A DNA stretch of 64,000 bases, taken from Bosea sp. BIWAKO-01. GTDB lineage: Bacteria; Pseudomonadota; Alphaproteobacteria; Rhizobiales; Beijerinckiaceae. Shown here piece by piece: positions 60,535-64,000 of the stretch. The stretch spans positions 372,001 through 436,000 of the forward strand of contig NZ_BCQA01000001.1 in NCBI RefSeq assembly GCF_001748145.1, given 5' to 3'. How positions within the stretch are numbered: the first letter of the stretch is position 1; each line of letters begins with the position of its first letter. The position numbers and the translations under genes are program-made. The notes beneath the pieces were generated by a model. That model saw nothing but the letters and a program-made list of their open reading frames with translations. It did no database searches and had not been told where the DNA came from.

Positions 60535-62949
60535 TCAGCTGCGCGTCGCGGATCCTGCGACCCTGATCCTGCTCGGGTCGCCCTCGGGCAGGACCTCAGG
60601 CTGCTTCCAGACCACGCCATTCGGCGTCGGGATCGGTGTCATCGTCAGCTGATATTGCGGCTGGCCCTTGTAGTCAGGGTCGCCGGGAGGCGGTGTCTGC
60701 AGCTGGTAGCGCAGCAGCATCGCGAAATCCTCGTGGGCGGTGTTGTGGCAATGGTTGACATAGGCGCCGCCGAACTCTCCGAAGCGCACCTGGAACTTGA
60801 CCCGGCCGGAGGGCCGTAGCCGCCAGACGTCCTTGCGTACCAGCCGCTCCGTCGCCGGAATCGGGGCGCTGCCCCGGTCCATGGTGACCCCCTCCTCGAA
60901 ATGGAGATGGATGGGATGGTCCCAGCCGCCCCCGCCATTGATCAGGGTCCAGTGCTCGACCTCGCCCGGCTTGGGCATGAGGAGAGAGATGCGATTGGCG
61001 TTGAGCGAGTGCGCCTTTTCGCCATTGATCTTGATGGTCCAGGGGAAGGACTTGATGTCTCCGCATTCGGGTATGCACTGCCCACCCGGGTTATTGCGTG
61101 AATCGCCCTCTCCCGAGCGGCCGAACTCGATCACCCGCTCGCGCACCGGCGCGACGATCGGGATCTGCGTGGTCAGGGTCTTCGTCCCCGTACGCCAGTC
61201 GGGATCGGCGAAATTAGCGCTGCGATCGGCATCGAGCGGATTGCTGGCATTGTAGACCTTGCCGGGATTGTCGACGCTCTGGACCTGGCTCACGACCCTG
61301 AATTCGAGAATTGGGCCGACACAGGGGTCGTCATCCCGGCCCTTGAAAGCCTTCTCGATCGAGACCGCGCCCTTGGGCTTGCGCCCGTCGGTCTGCTCCA
61401 GCAGATTCATGAAATAGACGCTGTCGCCCGGCGCAAAGGCGGAGAAATCAACGACGATGTCGTAGCGCTCCGCCACCCCCATCTCATCGGTCTCGGTGAG
61501 CAGAATCGGGTTGACGACCAGATTGCCGTCATTGGCGATGAAGTAGAACGGCACCTTCGTGCCTTGCGAGTAGCGCTTGCTCTTGTTGACCGCGAGCGCC
61601 AGCTTGACGAAGCGCGCCATGGAGGCATTCAAAATGCGGAAGCGATAGCGTCGCGGCAGCACCTCGAAATAGGGGTAATAGGCGCCGTTGACGCAGAGCA
61701 TATCGCCGAGGAAGCCGTCGGTGTCGAAAATGTCGAAGCGACATTGGCCTCTCGCATCGAAGGCTGGATTCGAGATCGCGAGATTCACGTCGAAATCAAG
61801 ATTGCCCCATTTCAGCTGCGAGCCGCTCGGCAGCCGCAGGTTGATGCCGTCATTGAGATCCTCACGCCCCCGGTCCGGCCCGCTATAGATATTGCAGAGA
61901 GCGAAGATGCCCTTGTGCACGTTCTCGGCGGTGAAGAAGAAACGGTGATCATGGAACCAAAGGCTGCCCTGGATCTCCCGATAATCGCCTGGAACCGGGA
62001 CATAGCCCTCGCCATCGTCCGGCCCCGAGCATCTGCGGGCATAGTCGCGGTCGCCCGTCGGCCAGAGGCTCGGCATGTCACGCCGCGCCATCGCCATGCC
62101 CCAGTGGTAATCGTAGAAGGTGCCGGGGAAATGATAGGCATTGCAGGCGCCGTCGCTTTCGGCGCCGTTATGGGCGTTATGGAAATGGATCGAGATCTCG
62201 TTCCGTCCAAAGCCGCCATTCTTGGTCCGGTCGACTGGCAAATCATTGTAGATCCGGGTCAGGATCGGCTCGCCATAGCGTGCCTTGATCAGGATCGGAC
62301 GGGCGAGGCCTGTGCGAAGGCCCTCGACATTTCCCGCCTGGCTGGGCTGGCGCGGGCCGAAGGTCCACATCGCAGTCGCGTCCTGGTCCGGCATTTCCGC
62401 GCAGAAGCGACTGCCGGAGCCAATCTGTCCAAGGGACAGCAGGTAGCCCTTCTTGGGATAGAGTTCCTCCCAACGCTGATGCGCGAAGAACTCGCCAGGC
62501 GGGCGTCCTTCCATCGGCCCGACCCAGGTCACCGGGTTGCGGTAGGCCGCACCGCCGGAATTGCTGAAGTCGGTATGGTAGGAAAGATTCTTCGCCGGCA
62601 GTTCCTGCCCCCCCCCAGCGAACTGCCAGGCCGCATCGCCATTCGCCATGCGCTGAAGCGGGACCGGCTTCTGGACCTCGGGCCGGGGCATCGGGTCGTG
62701 GAATTTGGCGGCCCCGAAGGTCGGACTGCGCGGCGCCCCGGTCGGCACCTGGGCATAGGCGCTCTGGGCGAAGGGGCTGAGCCCGTTCTTCGCAACCAGC
62801 AACCCGCCGGCGGTGAAATAGCCCCAGCGCAGCAGGTCGCGTTTGGTGATCTGCCCCACCGAAAGGGCCTTGACGATATCGAGCCGGTTTTCCAGAGCCC
62901 TCTCAGCTTCCTTCAACCGGATGCCAGTGGTCTCGCGCGAAAGATACAT
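60535..62949 (-). CDS. Multicopper oxidase, copy 2 (upstream of the peroxidase operon)
   Basis: The 804-aa paralogue of the oxidase at 29104-31509 looks very similar by eye along its whole length. It has the same copper motifs (HFHNAH, WFHDH, HPIHLH, HCHNTAHEDFAM) and the same unusual leader, TKRDLLRWGYFTAGGLLVA, then AYA/QVP. The start at 62949 (MYLSRET) has GGGGAAGAGG just upstream; an earlier in-frame start would add 14 residues. Unlike copy 1 it has no Sco gene beside it. It is transcribed toward the peroxidase. Differences are concentrated in surface-like segments (for example SRFCAEMPDQDATAMW versus NKFCDGMPDQNPNAMW), and all ligands are kept, so both copies should be active. Confidence 0.9.
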   Translation of the reverse strand: MYLSRETTGIRLKEAERALENRLDIVKALSVGQITKRDLLRWGYFTAGGLLVAKNGLSPFAQSAYAQVPTGAPRSPTFGAAKFHDPMPRPEVQKPVPLQRMANGDAAWQFAGGGQELPAKNLSYHTDFSNSGGAAYRNPVTWVGPMEGRPPGEFFAHQRWEELYPKKGYLLSLGQIGSGSRFCAEMPDQDATAMWTFGPRQPSQAGNVEGLRTGLARPILIKARYGEPILTRIYNDLPVDRTKNGGFGRNEISIHFHNAHNGAESDGACNAYHFPGTFYDYHWGMAMARRDMPSLWPTGDRDYARRCSGPDDGEGYVPVPGDYREIQGSLWFHDHRFFFTAENVHKGIFALCNIYSGPDRGREDLNDGINLRLPSGSQLKWGNLDFDVNLAISNPAFDARGQCRFDIFDTDGFLGDMLCVNGAYYPYFEVLPRRYRFRILNASMARFVKLALAVNKSKRYSQGTKVPFYFIANDGNLVVNPILLTETDEMGVAERYDIVVDFSAFAPGDSVYFMNLLEQTDGRKPKGAVSIEKAFKGRDDDPCVGPILEFRVVSQVQSVDNPGKVYNASNPLDADRSANFADPDWRTGTKTLTTQIPIVAPVRERVIEFGRSGEGDSRNNPGGQCIPECGDIKSFPWTIKINGEKAHSLNANRISLLMPKPGEVEHWTLINGGGGWDHPIHLHFEEGVTMDRGSAPIPATERLVRKDVWRLRPSGRVKFQVRFGEFGGAYVNHCHNTAHEDFAMLLRYQLQTPPPGDPDYKGQPQYQLTMTPIPTPNGVVWKQPEVLPEGDPSRIRVAGSATRS

Positions 62950-63596
62950 ATCCTCTTCCCCTTTTCCGGACTGAACCAAGGCGCGCCTCAACGCTAACCT
63001 TTAGTTCTGCCGGTCGCGGCTCAGTAAGAGGAAAAGGTCTGACCAAGTATGCAACCAAAGTCCCTAGTCCCTGGCGGCTTGTTGCGTGGCATCATACTGA
63101 TCTTCCGCGACAACTGTCGGGATCAAATTAAACCCTTTCGAATTATCGTTCAATACCAACGCTCGGGAATGGGATTCCTGCATCGACCTCGACCACCATT
63201 GATTGCCAAAAATTTATCCACAATCATATATTTGTAAAAATATATACTATACTATACGTTTAACTTCCGAGAAATTCTCGATTAATAGATAAAATTCGAA
63301 ACTGATTCCGCTGCCCCCTACCGTATTTCTGCAATGCGCAGAATATTCATCATCCCACGCACTATCCCATGGCTGCACCCGTCAATGCGCACCCTCGCGT
63401 GGAGCTCGGGCTCGGCTGCCTATGTTCCGGGCAGAGCATCCCGAAGAAAACGCTCGCGGCGAGACCCCGCTGGATAATCACCGTCCTTGCGTTCGATCGG
63501 CTCGGTTGCGCTGCACAATGAAGCTTGGCAAGGCGGCATGAGTCATGCTGCCATGGCCGGGACGCCGCATGTCGGCCCTTTTCCCGCGAGGCACCC
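62950..63596. other. AT-rich divergent control region between oxidase 2 and ppc
   Basis: There is no convincing gene. The stretch about 63185-63310 is strongly A/T-rich (AAAAATATATACTATACTATACG) and includes the short palindrome CGAGAAATTCTCG. It should contain the promoters of the oxidase and of ppc. The composition differs sharply from that of the coding DNA on both sides. Confidence 0.6.
63041..63063. promoter_or_regulatory. Paired GACCAAG and AACCAAAGTCC motifs upstream of oxidase 2
   Basis: GACCAAGTATGC is followed closely by AACCAAAGTCC, the latter identical to 31606-31616 and about 100 bases upstream of the start as in oxidase 1. The first half resembles GACCAAGGTC. In both oxidase regions the coding strand reads GGACTTTGGTT followed by nCAT. 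Confidence 0.45.
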
Positions 63597-64000
63597 TTGC
63601 CTGTCACCGCCATCGATCCGCGACCGGATCCGACCACCGGCCCCGCCGACGCCCAAGCCCTGTTCGAGGATATCCGGCTGCTCGGACAGATCCTCGGCGA
63701 CACCGTGCGGCAGCAGGAGGGCGAGCAGACCTTCGAGCTGATCGAGGCGATCAGGCGGCTCTCGGTCACCTTCCAGCGCAAGGCCGATGTCGAGGCGGGT
63801 CGCGACCTCGATACGCTGCTGGCACGATTGAGTCCGAACGAGACCGTTTCGGTCATTCGCGCCTTCACCTATTTTTCGCATCTCGCCAATCTGGCCGAAG
63901 ATTGCCACCAACTCCGCCGGCAAGCCGATCTGGAAGCGGTTGACGCTCATCCCGATGGCAGCCTGGCGCACAGTTTCGACCTGTTCGCGCAGGCCGGGGG
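63597..64000 (+). CDS. ppc: Phosphoenolpyruvate carboxylase, N-terminal part (runs off the window)
   Basis: The first ~134 codons match the N terminus of PEP carboxylase: LFEDIRLLGQILGDTVRQQE, then a helix ending LIEAIRRLSV, and RAFTYFSHLANLAEDCHQLR, which correspond to the opening helices of bacterial Ppc. I place the start at a TTG at 63597 with GAGG 5 bases upstream, since no ATG in this frame precedes the conserved helices. The enzyme carboxylates PEP to oxaloacetate to refill the TCA cycle. The catalytic regions lie beyond the window. An overlapping ATG frame in the same stretch is a shadow. Confidence 0.88.
   Translation, partial: MPVTAIDPRPDPTTGPADAQALFEDIRLLGQILGDTVRQQEGEQTFELIEAIRRLSVTFQRKADVEAGRDLDTLLARLSPNETVSVIRAFTYFSHLANLAEDCHQLRRQADLEAVDAHPDGSLAHSFDLFAQAG

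Overview
The window is high-GC DNA (low-GC stretches are confined to a few intergenic gaps) from an alphaproteobacterium, most likely of the Hyphomicrobiales. Gene content supports this: TctABC/Bug transporter, fused TRAP permease, FCD-type GntR regulator, PaaG-like isomerase and a dispersed hairpin repeat of a kind common in that order. A Bosea-like genus is my guess from overall style, not something proven here.

Positions 1-11,200 hold a catabolic block. A GntR/FCD regulator is divergent from a PLP aminotransferase of the serine-glyoxylate type and a crotonase-fold isomerase. It precedes a TctCBA tripartite tricarboxylate transporter, a large FAD/Fe-S D-2-hydroxyacid dehydrogenase and a secreted beta-propeller protein. 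An 11-bp word shared by the two promoter regions suggests common control by the GntR protein. From 11,200 to 23,200 come an auxin-efflux-type carrier, a class III old yellow enzyme, a YcaQ/AlkX-type DNA glycosylase, a spermidine-synthase-like protein, a fused DctQM TRAP permease, a LysR regulator divergent from an argH-like lyase translationally coupled to an amino-acid ABC transporter, and a cyclophilin.

Positions 23,200-63,000 form the remarkable part. A complete set of type II secretion (T2SS) genes is split into a plus-strand block (gspG, L, M, C-like) and two minus-strand blocks (gspD-E-F-H-I-J; gspK and prepilin peptidase). Between the minus-strand blocks lie an 801-aa multicopper oxidase and a Sco/cytochrome c fusion. 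An orphan NarL-type response regulator follows, then a type I secretion (T1SS) operon. That operon encodes a 4,561-aa protein with three animal-type heme peroxidase domains, RTX calcium repeats, a six-fold FG-GAP array and an Asp-rich linker, followed by the ABC exporter, a membrane-anchored RTX protein and the HlyD adaptor. A second, very similar multicopper oxidase lies upstream of the peroxidase.

The simplest reading is an extracellular oxidation system exporting copper oxidases by T2SS and a giant peroxidase by T1SS. By analogy with the MopA peroxidases and the Mn-oxidising multicopper oxidases of other bacteria, Mn(II) oxidation is the leading hypothesis, but it is not shown by sequence alone. 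A 10-bp word, GACCAAGGTC, occurs upstream of the first oxidase, the peroxidase and the gspG block, with a related site before the second oxidase; this suggests one regulon. The window ends in the start of ppc (phosphoenolpyruvate carboxylase). No tRNA, rRNA, CRISPR array, insertion sequence or prophage was recognised.
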